The translations under genes and the position numbers were made by a program. A model generated the notes under the pieces. The model saw only the letters and a program-made list of their open reading frames with translations, was not told the origin of the DNA and did no database searches. Below are positions 1 to 7,649 of a stretch of DNA of 11,311 nt, in pieces (the stretch's first letter is position 1; each line of letters begins with the position of its first letter). Source of the stretch: Deltaproteobacteria bacterium (GTDB lineage Bacteria; Desulfobacterota; Binatia; UBA9968); contig JACPFE010000121.1 of assembly GCA_016183145.1 (NCBI GenBank), positions 1 through 11,311 on the forward strand. The letters run 5' to 3'.

Positions 1-2
1 AT

Positions 3-206
3 AAGATGGCGGCTGGGACCTTCAAGCGCGGCGTCCATTATTTTTCGCCGGCTGGGATGGGGCCGCGTTTCAAGTGGTCCGCCGTGGTTGCGTGGCTCGA
101 ACAATCGCAGGAACAGGGAAGCGAAAGCGACGACGATTCAATCCCGATGCCGCGCAGTTACCGGTTGAGAAAACCTTGCAACGGAAAAGTTAGCGTTGCC
201 TCTTGA
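3..206 (+). CDS. Excisionase-like DNA-binding protein, 5' end outside window
   Basis: The frame is open to the left edge, so the N-terminus is probably missing. The first ATG, at 6, falls in what looks like the middle of a domain. The visible part has the pattern of small phage excisionase or MerR/AlpA-like winged-helix proteins: a basic turn followed by GVHYF, a short glycine-containing wing, then RFKWSAVVAWLEQ as the closing helix. A polar, low-complexity tail of about 35 residues follows. Such proteins bind DNA and help site-specific recombinases excise integrated elements, or act as small regulators. The stop lies 22 nt before the start of an XRE-type gene on the same strand, and both point at the 3' end of a tRNA, which fits an integrated element. 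The assignment rests on motif style only. A general helix-turn-helix regulator is the main alternative. Confidence 0.55.
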   Translation, partial: KMAAGTFKRGVHYFSPAGMGPRFKWSAVVAWLEQSQEQGSESDDDSIPMPRSYRLRKPCNGKVSVAS

Positions 207-228
207 TAGGCCGAAGCAATGAGTTTAT

Positions 229-438
229 ATGAAACGTATAGTGATGGTCGGCAAAGAGCTAAGAGCAATCAGAGCGCGGTTGAGGCTTACTCAGGTAGAG
301 CTTGCCGAACTTGTTGGCGTTTCCTCCAATACAGTCGCGCGCTGGGAGCGAGATGAAATGGCGATGAGAGAGCGGAGGGCGAGATTGATTCAAGGAATCT
401 ATGCCGCTAAGAAGAAACGTAGGAAGGGGACACGCTAG
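229..438 (+). CDS. Small XRE/Cro-CI-type helix-turn-helix regulator
   Basis: A 69-residue protein made almost entirely of one XRE-type helix-turn-helix domain. Helices lie at about residues 8-18, 21-28 (TQVELAEL) and 32-40 (SSNTVARWE), with the typical Leu-Thr-Gln entry and Trp-Glu exit. It ends in a short, very basic tail (KKKRRK near the C-terminus). It probably binds an operator as a dimer; the target is unknown. The start at 229 is uncertain. A second Met at 247 would remove six residues and leave the domain intact, and neither start has a clear Shine-Dalgarno sequence. It follows the excisionase-like frame by 22 nt, so the two may be co-transcribed. The pair resembles the small regulatory genes of phages and integrative elements. 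A toxin-antitoxin antitoxin is possible, but no toxin partner is seen. Confidence 0.75.
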   Translation: MKRIVMVGKELRAIRARLRLTQVELAELVGVSSNTVARWERDEMAMRERRARLIQGIYAAKKKRRKGTR

Positions 439-573
439 TGGCCTGCAAGGTGAAAGTGAATCGTCACGGCAATTTAGCCTTTCGCGAAAACCGAAACCTT
501 TACCGAAACCCTGGCGGAAGCGACCGGCACCGATGGGGATGAAGTATTGGAAAACTCTAGGGAAGAGGGGAGA
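439..573. other. Gap between XRE gene and tRNA 3' end
   Basis: I see no credible gene in these 135 bases. The stretch holds a short direct repeat: ACCGAAACC at 490-498 and again at 502-510, 12 bp apart. Just before it is the 10-bp palindrome TTTCGCGAAA. If an element integrated at the tRNA 3' end, its attachment site would overlap or abut 574 and extend into this stretch. The second copy needed to show this would lie outside the window. No hairpin followed by a T-run, on either strand, marks a clear terminator for the tRNA. Confidence 0.4.
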
Positions 574-648
574 TGGGCCCACCTGGATTTGAACCAGGGA
601 CCGACCGGTTATGAGCCGGTGGCTCTAACCAAGCTGAGCTATGGGCCC
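574..648 (-). tRNA. tRNA with CAU anticodon, probably tRNA-Ile2 (lysidine type)
   Basis: A full 75-nt cloverleaf can be folded on the minus strand. The 7-bp acceptor stem pairs GGGCCCA with TGGGCCC, and the discriminator base is A. The D arm is GCTC/GAGC, the anticodon stem ACCGG/CCGGT with loop CTCATAA, and the T arm CCTGG/CCAGG with loop TTCAAAT. The anticodon CAT is at 611-613. CCA is not encoded: the genomic bases after the discriminator read TCT. A CAU anticodon can belong to elongator Met, initiator Met or the minor Ile tRNA whose C34 is converted to lysidine by TilS. The initiator is unlikely because its usual first-pair mismatch is absent. The variable-loop and T-stem region resembles E. 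coli tRNA-Ile2, so Ile2 is favoured over elongator Met. It lies 83 nt downstream of rpoD on the same strand and could be read through from that operon. Confidence 0.93.
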
Positions 649-655
649 GAAGAAA

Positions 656-690
656 ATTTTGGATTTTAGATTTTCGATTTTGGATTATCG
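656..690. repeat. Tandem heptamer repeat, five units of ATTTTNG
   Basis: Five consecutive 7-bp units: ATTTTGG (656-662), ATTTTAG (663-669), ATTTTCG (670-676), ATTTTGG (677-683) and a degenerate ATTATCG (684-690). The first four differ only at the sixth base. The tract is AT-rich in a GC-rich setting and fills the spacer between rpoD and the tRNA. It resembles in style the short tandemly repeated repetitive heptamers known from cyanobacteria. Whether it recurs elsewhere in this genome cannot be seen here. Confidence 0.8.
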
Positions 691-731
691 GAGGTTTCTG
701 GTTTCATCCCGCTTTGGCAACGATTCGCTGT

Positions 732-2609
<1,878 letters not shown>

Positions 2610-2616
2610 TCTAGCA

Positions 2617-2621
2617 TCCTT
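2617..2621 (-). promoter_or_regulatory. Shine-Dalgarno for rpoD, inside the dnaG coding end
   Basis: AAGGA on the minus strand, 7 nt before the ATG at 2609. It decides in favour of the long RpoD start, and it lies within the last codons of dnaG, so rpoD initiation is embedded in the dnaG frame. Confidence 0.6.
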
Positions 2622-4349
2622 TCCCGCTTTGCCTTCTCATCCTTCTGTTCTTCCGCAGCCCGGATGGCGATCCGCAGATTGCGCTCCAGCTCCCGCAGGT
2701 ACTTGCGCCGCAAATGGGACAAGCAGTCAGCGGCCATCTGACCGGCTTCGGTTTCGCTCAGGGCTTCCCCTTCCAACCCCAATGCCGCCAGTTCGGAAGC
2801 GGCTTCGGGCGGGGAGTTCTGCGCGATTCGAAAGATGTCGACTATTCTTTCTTTGTGCCATTCGGCGAGAATCAAATCAACAACGGCGCGCCATTTCGGG
2901 CCCATCCATTCACGGGTCTCTCTTTGTTCAGCGACCTCTTTGACTACGGAAGAATAGCGCAGCATCAAACCGATCAGCGAACGCTCGGTGAAATCATCCC
3001 GGCCGTCGGTAGCCCTGGGCGGGACAGCGGCTGGAGGATTTCTCGCGGCCGGGTTGCCTCCCCGGGCGGCGGCCGGGCGGCGCAGCAGCTCTTCTCGAAC
3101 GCCGAGGGTGTCGACGGCGCGGCGCACCAGCAGGTCGACCTCGAAGGGGTTGTTGACCTTGGCGAGCACCCGGCTGATTTCTCCAGCGGTCTGACTCTTG
3201 CCGTCCAGGGTCTTGCCGTAGCGTTGTTCCAACCAGGAGAAGTAGTAATCCGCCAACGGGGTGGCCTGTTCGAGAATTGCCTCCAAAGCCGCCTTGCCGC
3301 GGCTGCGAATGAAGGTATCCGGATCTTCCCCGTTCGGCAAAAAGGCCGCCTGGCCGAACAATCCGGCTTCGATGAAAATCTCAAAACTGCGGGCCGCCGC
3401 ACTGCGGCCGGCGTCGTCGCCGTCGAACAGAGCGGTGATGTTCTTGGTGTAACGGGAAAGCACGCGAACGTGGTCCACCGTCAAAGCGGTTCCCAGCGTT
3501 GCAACCGCGTAGGTGATTCCACACTGATAGAGCGCGATGACATCCAAGTAACCCTCCACCACCACCACTCGATCGGCTTTGCGAATTCCCTCTTTGGCTT
3601 GGTAGAGACCGTAGAGGGTCGAGCCCTTGCGGAAAAGCGGCGTCTCGCTGGAATTGAGATACTTCGGCAACCCTTGGTCCAGGACCCGGCCGCCGAACCC
3701 CACGATCTTGCCGGCCGGATTGATAATAGGAAACATCAGGCGGGCAAAAAATTTCTCGTAAAACTGCCCGGGGCCGCGCTGCCCGATGAGCCCGAGACGA
3801 AGCCCGTCCTGAGAGGTCATCTTTTCCTTTTTCATTAAATCCACCAATCCGGAGCCGGACTGGGGCGCGTAGCCGAGCATAAAATTGCGCGCCGTATTGA
3901 GATCTACCCCCCGGGACTTCAAGTAATCGAGCGCTCTTTTCCCCTCGGAGTGATCGAGCAGCCATCGCTGGTAGTTGGCGGCCGCCCGTTCGTTGATGTG
4001 ATAGAGCGACTCGCGTTCGCCGGCTTTTTCCGACCCGCCCCCGCGTTCGGCCCGTTCGATGACGATGCCGTAGCGCTTGGCGACGCGCTCCACGGCCTCG
4101 GGAAAAGTCAGATGATCGTACTGCATGAGAAACTGAAAGACGCTCCCACCCGCCCGACAGCCGAAGCAATGAAAAATCCCCTTCTCTTCGTTTACGGTAA
4201 ACGAGGGCGTTTTTTCGGTATGAAAGGGGCAGAGCCCCATGTAGTTGCGGCCGGTTTTCTTAAGCGTCAGGACATCCGAGATGATCTCGACGATGGATGC
4301 CCGGTCGCGGACTTCGACGATCTTGTCCTGCTTGATCATGATGGTAAAT

Positions 4350-4883
4350 CTAAAACAAGAAACCGATCTCCGATGTGCGCGCTGCCCCGCTTTGCTTGGG
4401 AAACATTTTTTCCTTGCCGGCGCGGATAATCTCTTCAGCGACCCGCGTCAGCGGCGAAGCGAGAAGCGCTCCGCTGATCTCGTCCCGCGCGCCGTGGGGA
4501 AGCCAGGATGCCGAGCCGGCAAAAAAAACCATCAGGGCCGCGAGCACCGTCCCTTTGCCTATGCCGACGGCGATGCCGCCGACGCGATTTAGGGTTTGCA
4601 GGAAAAGCAACTTCTCCGAGTGGTGGAGCAGCCAGCCGACTGCGTTAAAAAGAAAATAAACGACGAAAAATATCGCGATGTAAGCGGTTCCCTTAAGAAT
4701 CAGAGGCGAGACGTTCCAAAAAGCTTCTCCGAGGACGGCCACAGTTTCATAATAACGGACGGCTATGAGCAAGCCGACCACCAGCCCGGCGATGGGCAAG
4801 ACCTCGCGAAAGAGCCCCCGAAAATAGCCCCGCAACCCAAAGAGGGCGAGGGCAATAATAAGAGTCACATCAACCCAATTCAC
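4350..4883 (-). CDS. cvpA: CvpA family inner-membrane protein
   Basis: A 177-residue protein of the CvpA (colicin V production) family. It begins MNWVDV, followed by a run of hydrophobic segments at about residues 5-20, 28-46, 62-86 and 101-124. The basic turn between the first two (RGYFRGLFREV) is typical of the family. The C-terminal tail, about 50 residues, is soluble. CvpA was named for a role in colicin V export in E. coli and is linked to envelope integrity; its molecular activity is not settled. The start is GTG at 4881-4883. GGAG lies upstream but at a long spacing (about 13 nt), so initiation may be weak. It sits between yqeY and dnaG on the same strand, 10 nt from dnaG, and so is a member of the operon. 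It is separated from yqeY by about 240 nt. Confidence 0.9.
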   Translation of the reverse strand: MNWVDVTLIIALALFGLRGYFRGLFREVLPIAGLVVGLLIAVRYYETVAVLGEAFWNVSPLILKGTAYIAIFFVVYFLFNAVGWLLHHSEKLLFLQTLNRVGGIAVGIGKGTVLAALMVFFAGSASWLPHGARDEISGALLASPLTRVAEEIIRAGKEKMFPKQSGAARTSEIGFLF

Positions 4884-5121
4884 TGGACGGGACTATCTCC
4901 GCTCAGCAGGCGCCCGGCTTTAATTTCGCAGGCCACCGCGCGCGTCGCCGCAGAAGTTCGCCAGAGGCGAAGCCCTGAGCCGACAGCGACGTAGCGACGA
5001 ATCGTCAACCTTGGTATAAGGCCCTTACTCTTGCTTAGCCCTGGGTTTTGTTTCCATTCTACGCCGGGGCGCAAAAAGTGCCCATCCAGGAAGAGCAGCT
5101 TCCCGCGTGGATGCTTGCCGG
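4884..5121. other. yqeY-cvpA spacer, no convincing gene
   Basis: A 238-bp spacer, unusually long for this otherwise compact operon. One small minus-strand frame of 64 codons crosses it (TTG at 5074, stop at 4880). Its stop overlaps the cvpA GTG as GTGA, an arrangement seen in coupled genes. However, its sequence is Arg/Ala-rich, matches no family I know and has no clear ribosome-binding site, so I do not call it a gene. The spacer also holds the hairpin listed separately (5084-5112) and short GC-rich self-complementary stretches near 4950-5000. Confidence 0.5.
5068..5112 (-). terminator. Possible weak terminator or attenuator after yqeY
   Basis: On the minus strand ATCCA (5112-5108) and GGAAG (5103-5099) pair with CTTCC (5093-5089) and TGGAT (5088-5084). 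A 4-nt CGCG bulge and a CTGCT loop interrupt an otherwise 10-bp stem. About seven bases later comes a run of five T (near 5072-5076). The stem is bulged and the T-run is offset, so it is weak as a Rho-independent terminator. It could reduce rather than stop transcription from rpsU-yqeY into cvpA-dnaG-rpoD. Confidence 0.3.
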
Positions 5122-5568
5122 CTAACCCCCTAGAAGCGCTTTAACCAACTCGTTGACCCGTTTGCCGTCGGTCCGGCCACTGACCTTCGGCATCACTATT
5201 TTCATGACCCTTCCCAGGTCTTGAATTCCTTTGGCGCCTAGCTCGTTGATGCTGTCTTGAATCAGCCCGCGAACCGCTTCGTCGGTCAGAGGTTGGGGCA
5301 GATAACGCTGCAAGATCTTTAGCTCAACCTCTTCTTTCTGGGCCAGTTCTTCGCGCCCCCCTTTTCGGAATAGCTCGATGGCTTCGTTTCGCTGCTTACA
5401 GAGTGTGGAGATGGTTTTTTGAATTTCTTCCGTGCTCAATTCTCTGCGTACCTTGATTTCCTCATTATGGACCGCGGATAGGAGAAGCCTAAGCGTCGAA
5501 ACCGTCACCGAGTCGCCGCTCTTCATGGCCGTTTTCACGGCTTGTTGAATCTCGGCTTTGAGTTCCAT
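5122..5568 (-). CDS. yqeY: GatB/YqeY domain protein
   Basis: A 148-residue protein of the GatB/YqeY family, standard full length. It is all-helical. The N-terminal half carries the family pattern of Leu-rich helices (KTAMKSGDSVTVSTLRLLLSA, then TEEIQKTISTLCKQRNEAIELF). The C-terminal half resembles the tail domain of the amidotransferase subunit GatB (about residues 85-148: LQRYLPQPLTDEAV, GRVMKIVMPKVSGRTDGKRV). The stand-alone protein is thought to bind tRNA or act near aminoacyl-tRNA amidation by analogy with GatB, but its real role is not established. It follows rpsU by 45 nt and its ATG has only a weak AGG-type site. Adjacency to rpsU and dnaG is common in bacteria and supports the identification. 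Confidence 0.95.
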   Translation of the reverse strand: MELKAEIQQAVKTAMKSGDSVTVSTLRLLLSAVHNEEIKVRRELSTEEIQKTISTLCKQRNEAIELFRKGGREELAQKEEVELKILQRYLPQPLTDEAVRGLIQDSINELGAKGIQDLGRVMKIVMPKVSGRTDGKRVNELVKALLGG

Positions 5569-5613
5569 CTGGGCTTGCGTCCAACCTGTTCTCGATCACT
5601 GTCTGGACTGCCA

Positions 5614-5808
5614 TCAATAAGAATGCCGCACGCGTCTCAGCGCCCTTTTCTTGGCGGCGATGGCTTTTTTCTTTCTCTTCACGCTCGGTTTTTCGTAGTG
5701 TTCCCGTTTGCGCAGCTCGGCAAGTATCCCTGCTTTCTCACATAGTTTTTTGAAGCGTCGAATGGCGCTCTCGATGGATTCGTTCTCTCGGACTCGAACT
5801 CCGGTCAT
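5614..5808 (-). CDS. rpsU: 30S ribosomal protein bS21
   Basis: A 64-residue, strongly basic protein with the full bS21 pattern: VRVRENESIESAIRRFK at the start, a GILAELRKREHYEKPS middle, and a Lys/Arg-rich tail (KRKKKAIAAKKRALRRVR). bS21 binds the small subunit near the 3' end of 16S rRNA and helps initiation. The ATG at 5808 has a strong Shine-Dalgarno, GGGGGTGA at 5818-5825 with 9-nt spacing. It is the first gene of the unit and sits about 40 nt downstream of the predicted transcription start. As in E. coli, it leads an operon that also carries primase and the main sigma factor. Confidence 0.98.
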   Translation of the reverse strand: MTGVRVRENESIESAIRRFKKLCEKAGILAELRKREHYEKPSVKRKKKAIAAKKRALRRVRHSY

Positions 5809-5817
5809 AAACTTACG

Positions 5818-5825
5818 TCACCCCC
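5818..5825 (-). promoter_or_regulatory. Shine-Dalgarno for rpsU
   Basis: GGGGGTGA on the minus strand, 9 nt before the ATG at 5808. It matches the GGTGA end of the anti-Shine-Dalgarno complement and is the strongest ribosome-binding site in this operon. Confidence 0.75.
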
Positions 5826-5856
5826 AATCCCAGCGGACCGCTTTTGAGAGAGAATG

Positions 5857-5884
5857 ATTTTAACCGATTTATGGGGCAAGTCAA
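5857..5884 (-). promoter_or_regulatory. Sigma-70-type promoter of the rpsU-yqeY-cvpA-dnaG-rpoD operon
   Basis: On the minus strand a -35 box TTGACT (5884-5879) and a -10 box TAAAAT (5862-5857) are separated by 16 nt. Each box matches the consensus at five of six positions. Transcription would begin near 5850, leaving a leader of about 40 nt that contains the rpsU ribosome-binding site. Since the operon encodes RpoD, the promoter would make sigma-70 expression self-dependent. Confidence 0.8.
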
Positions 5885-6107
5885 GCAATTCACTTGTAAA
5901 ATGGAATGGTTGGACGCATTCCTAGGGCAATCGGGAGCAGTTGCGGACAGCGCCGACACTCGCGCAGGTGAGGCGTCGTTTGTCCGCAACAAATAAACCG
6001 CAAGCTCCCGGATCCAACATCCGCGCCGCAGGCCACGCCTTAAGGAAGCATCGACGGCTCGATTTGAATCCGGCTCTGACGAATAAGAATTGTCACGCGA
6101 GAAAGCC
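5885..6107. other. Intergenic stretch between gdpD 3' end and the rpsU promoter
   Basis: No gene is seen in these 223 bases; the one plus-strand frame crossing it runs into the gdpD antisense and resembles nothing. The main content is the nested inverted repeat at 5932-6010. No classical hairpin plus T-run terminator follows gdpD, so the inverted repeat is the best candidate for ending the ispA-dxs-tlyA-gdpD transcript. Confidence 0.6.
5932..6010. repeat. Nested inverted repeat (long imperfect hairpin)
   Basis: The outer arms CGGGAGC (5932-5938) and GCTCCCG (6004-6010) enclose perfect 10-bp arms GTTGCGGACA (5940-5949) and TGTCCGCAAC (5981-5990). Inside these, GCGCC (5950-5954) can pair with GGCGT (5972-5976) across a 4-nt bulge, including one G-T pair, leaving a 17-nt loop. 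In all about 22 pairs form within 79 bases. No T-run follows on either strand. It could be a transcription end structure, a structured RNA, or a small palindromic repeat element. Confidence 0.65.
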
Positions 6108-6860
6108 TCAGAAGGATTTCCACTTGAGCTTCCAGAATTTTTCCGGAAAATCGGAGACGATGCCTTGCACTCCCCAGGACATTAACTTTTCCATTTCGCG
6201 CACCTCGTTCACCGTCCACACATAAACGTCCAGCCCCTGTTCCCAGGCTCTTTCCAGAAACTCTCGGCTGGCGAGATCTTTGTGGATGTGAACCGACCCT
6301 GCGGCCAGCTCTTGGGCCGCTTCCAACGGATCTGCCTTTGTTGCCGCGTCAAAAATGACGCCGATGCGCGCCTCCGGCGCCAGCTCCCTGACCCGGCTCA
6401 AACACCGATAATCGAACGATGAGAAGATCGTCCGTTCCAAATAATCATAGCGGCTGACGATGAACAAGAGTTTGATCTCTATGCCCGGCGGGCTGTCAGG
6501 AAAATGCTTGATGTCCAGACAGAGGTCGGCTCTGCCGCCGATGATCTCGAGAGCTTCCTCGATCGTCAAGATCCGCTCTCCCTTATAGGATTTCTTACGC
6601 CACTGTCCCACGTCAAGTTTCTTGAGCTGATCGAGAGTCTTATCCTTGAGCCTGCCGCGCGCGCCGGCGGTGCGGCCGAGCCGCTCATCATGGAAAACCA
6701 CCACGTGACCGTCTTGGCTGAGCTGGCAATCCAGCTCGATCGTGTCGGCGCGCGCTTCAATGGCCTTTTCGAAGGCAAGACCGGTGTTTTCCGGAAAATT
6801 CCCGGAGGCACCCCTGTGAGCTATTTTGATGAAGGTGGCCATAGGCGGCTGGTCAATCAT
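6108..6860 (-). CDS. Glycerophosphodiester phosphodiesterase (UgpQ-like, cytoplasmic)
   Basis: This GDPD-family enzyme hydrolyses glycerophosphodiesters to glycerol 3-phosphate and an alcohol, recycling phospholipid head-group products. It is 250 residues with no signal peptide, so probably cytoplasmic like UgpQ. Visible motifs are the HRG signature with His15 and Arg16, ENT at 24-26, ELD at 42-44 (metal ligands), FHD with the second catalytic His57, and LDIK at 115-118. The C-terminal WTVNE and GVQGIVSDFPEKF segments close the TIM barrel. The start is uncertain: ATG at 6860 or the in-frame ATG at 6842, neither with a good Shine-Dalgarno. The gene lies 39 nt after the tlyA stop, in the same reading frame, and is probably the last gene of the operon. 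Substrate specificity cannot be read from the sequence. Confidence 0.93.
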   Translation of the reverse strand: MIDQPPMATFIKIAHRGASGNFPENTGLAFEKAIEARADTIELDCQLSQDGHVVVFHDERLGRTAGARGRLKDKTLDQLKKLDVGQWRKKSYKGERILTIEEALEIIGGRADLCLDIKHFPDSPPGIEIKLLFIVSRYDYLERTIFSSFDYRCLSRVRELAPEARIGVIFDAATKADPLEAAQELAAGSVHIHKDLASREFLERAWEQGLDVYVWTVNEVREMEKLMSWGVQGIVSDFPEKFWKLKWKSF

Positions 6861-6861
6861 G

Positions 6862-6881
6862 GATGCCGAGTGAACGGCATC
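6862..6881 (-). promoter_or_regulatory. Hairpin touching the gdpD start
   Basis: A perfect 7-bp inverted repeat, GATGCCG and CGGCATC around a 6-nt loop, ends one base before the gdpD ATG at 6860. There is no T-run. In mRNA it would occupy the place where a ribosome-binding site should be, so it may limit initiation at that ATG or favour the ATG at 6842. The function is inferred. Confidence 0.35.
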
Positions 6882-6899
6882 GAAGACTGACGGATCGGT

Positions 6900-7649
6900 T
6901 CAGTGCGGCTCCTGTACCGGAGTCAGGTGGAGGAAAAATTCTTTGTTGCCCTTGGGGCCCATTAGCGGCGACTCCACAACCCCACGCGCCGCATAACCGA
7001 GTCGGGCCGCCGATTCTTTGATCTCTTCGATCACCCGTAAGTGCTCAGCCGGGGAACTGACCACGCCGCCCTTGCCTACTTTGCCTCTACCAACTTCAAA
7101 CTGGGGCTTGATCAGCGCGATAATTTCCCCGCCAGGAACCAATAGTTTTTTCACCGCCGGCAGGACAAGCTTCAGTGAAATAAAAGACACATCGATGGTC
7201 GCCAGCTCGGCAGGACGCGGCAGCGAGGAAACTTCCAGATAGCGAATGTTGGTTTTTTCGTAAACTCTAACTCGCGGGTCGTTTCTCAACTGCCAATCGA
7301 GCTGGCCGTAGCCGACGTCGACCGCGAATACCTCGCGCGCGCCATGAGCGAGCAGGCAATCGGTAAATCCACCGGTGGATGCGCCGACGTCGAGTGCGGT
7401 ACGACCTGTAACGGCGATTTGAAACTCTTCCAGTGCTTTTTCAAGTTTGCTTCCGCCACGGCTCGCGTAGGGCAAGGGCGTTGATCTAACTCGAATAACG
7501 GCTCGTTCGTCGACGAGACTTCCGGCCTTGGTCACGGGTCGGTCATCGACCAGAACATCGCCCGCTAGGATCATACCGTGGCTTTGCCCGCGGCTACCGA
7601 CCAAACCCCGCTCGACCAACAGCTTGTCTAAGCGCTCCCTCTTTCCCAT
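6900..7649 (-). CDS. tlyA: TlyA family rRNA 2'-O-methyltransferase (S4 + FtsJ domains)
   Basis: A 249-residue protein with the usual two-domain layout. An S4 RNA-binding domain spans about residues 5-55 (RLDKLLVERGLVGSRGQSHGMILAG). An FtsJ/RrmJ-like Rossmann methyltransferase follows from about 60. The S-adenosylmethionine motif DVGASTGGFTD is at 87-97. The K-D-K-E catalytic set of 2'-O-methyltransferases is visible as Lys68, Asp153, Lys181 and Glu237. Family members such as mycobacterial TlyA methylate 16S and 23S rRNA and affect capreomycin sensitivity. They are often annotated as hemolysins, which is probably a side effect or misnomer. The start at 7649 lies inside the end of dxs (22-nt overlap), and a GGGAGG run sits almost against the ATG. 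Initiation is therefore likely coupled to dxs translation. Exact rRNA targets here are unknown. Confidence 0.95.
   Translation of the reverse strand: MGKRERLDKLLVERGLVGSRGQSHGMILAGDVLVDDRPVTKAGSLVDERAVIRVRSTPLPYASRGGSKLEKALEEFQIAVTGRTALDVGASTGGFTDCLLAHGAREVFAVDVGYGQLDWQLRNDPRVRVYEKTNIRYLEVSSLPRPAELATIDVSFISLKLVLPAVKKLLVPGGEIIALIKPQFEVGRGKVGKGGVVSSPAEHLRVIEEIKESAARLGYAARGVVESPLMGPKGNKEFFLHLTPVQEPH

Noticed and set aside
229..438. XRE gene as antitoxin of a toxin-antitoxin pair
   Set aside because: No toxin-like frame lies next to it. Its upstream partner looks like an excisionase-type DNA-binding protein instead.
401..592. 63-codon plus-strand frame after the XRE gene
   Set aside because: It overlaps the XRE gene and runs into the tRNA, with no ribosome-binding site or family resemblance.
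656..690. Heptamer tract as a CRISPR array
   Set aside because: Units are 7 bp with no spacers, far from any CRISPR repeat-spacer layout.
2714..3838. 374-codon plus-strand open frame
   Set aside because: It is antisense to a confidently identified dnaG. Long antisense frames are expected in GC-rich genes.
4880..5074. 64-codon minus-strand frame overlapping the cvpA start
   Set aside because: It has a TTG start without a clear ribosome-binding site, Arg/Ala-rich composition and no recognisable family. It is kept only as a possible leader frame in the findings.
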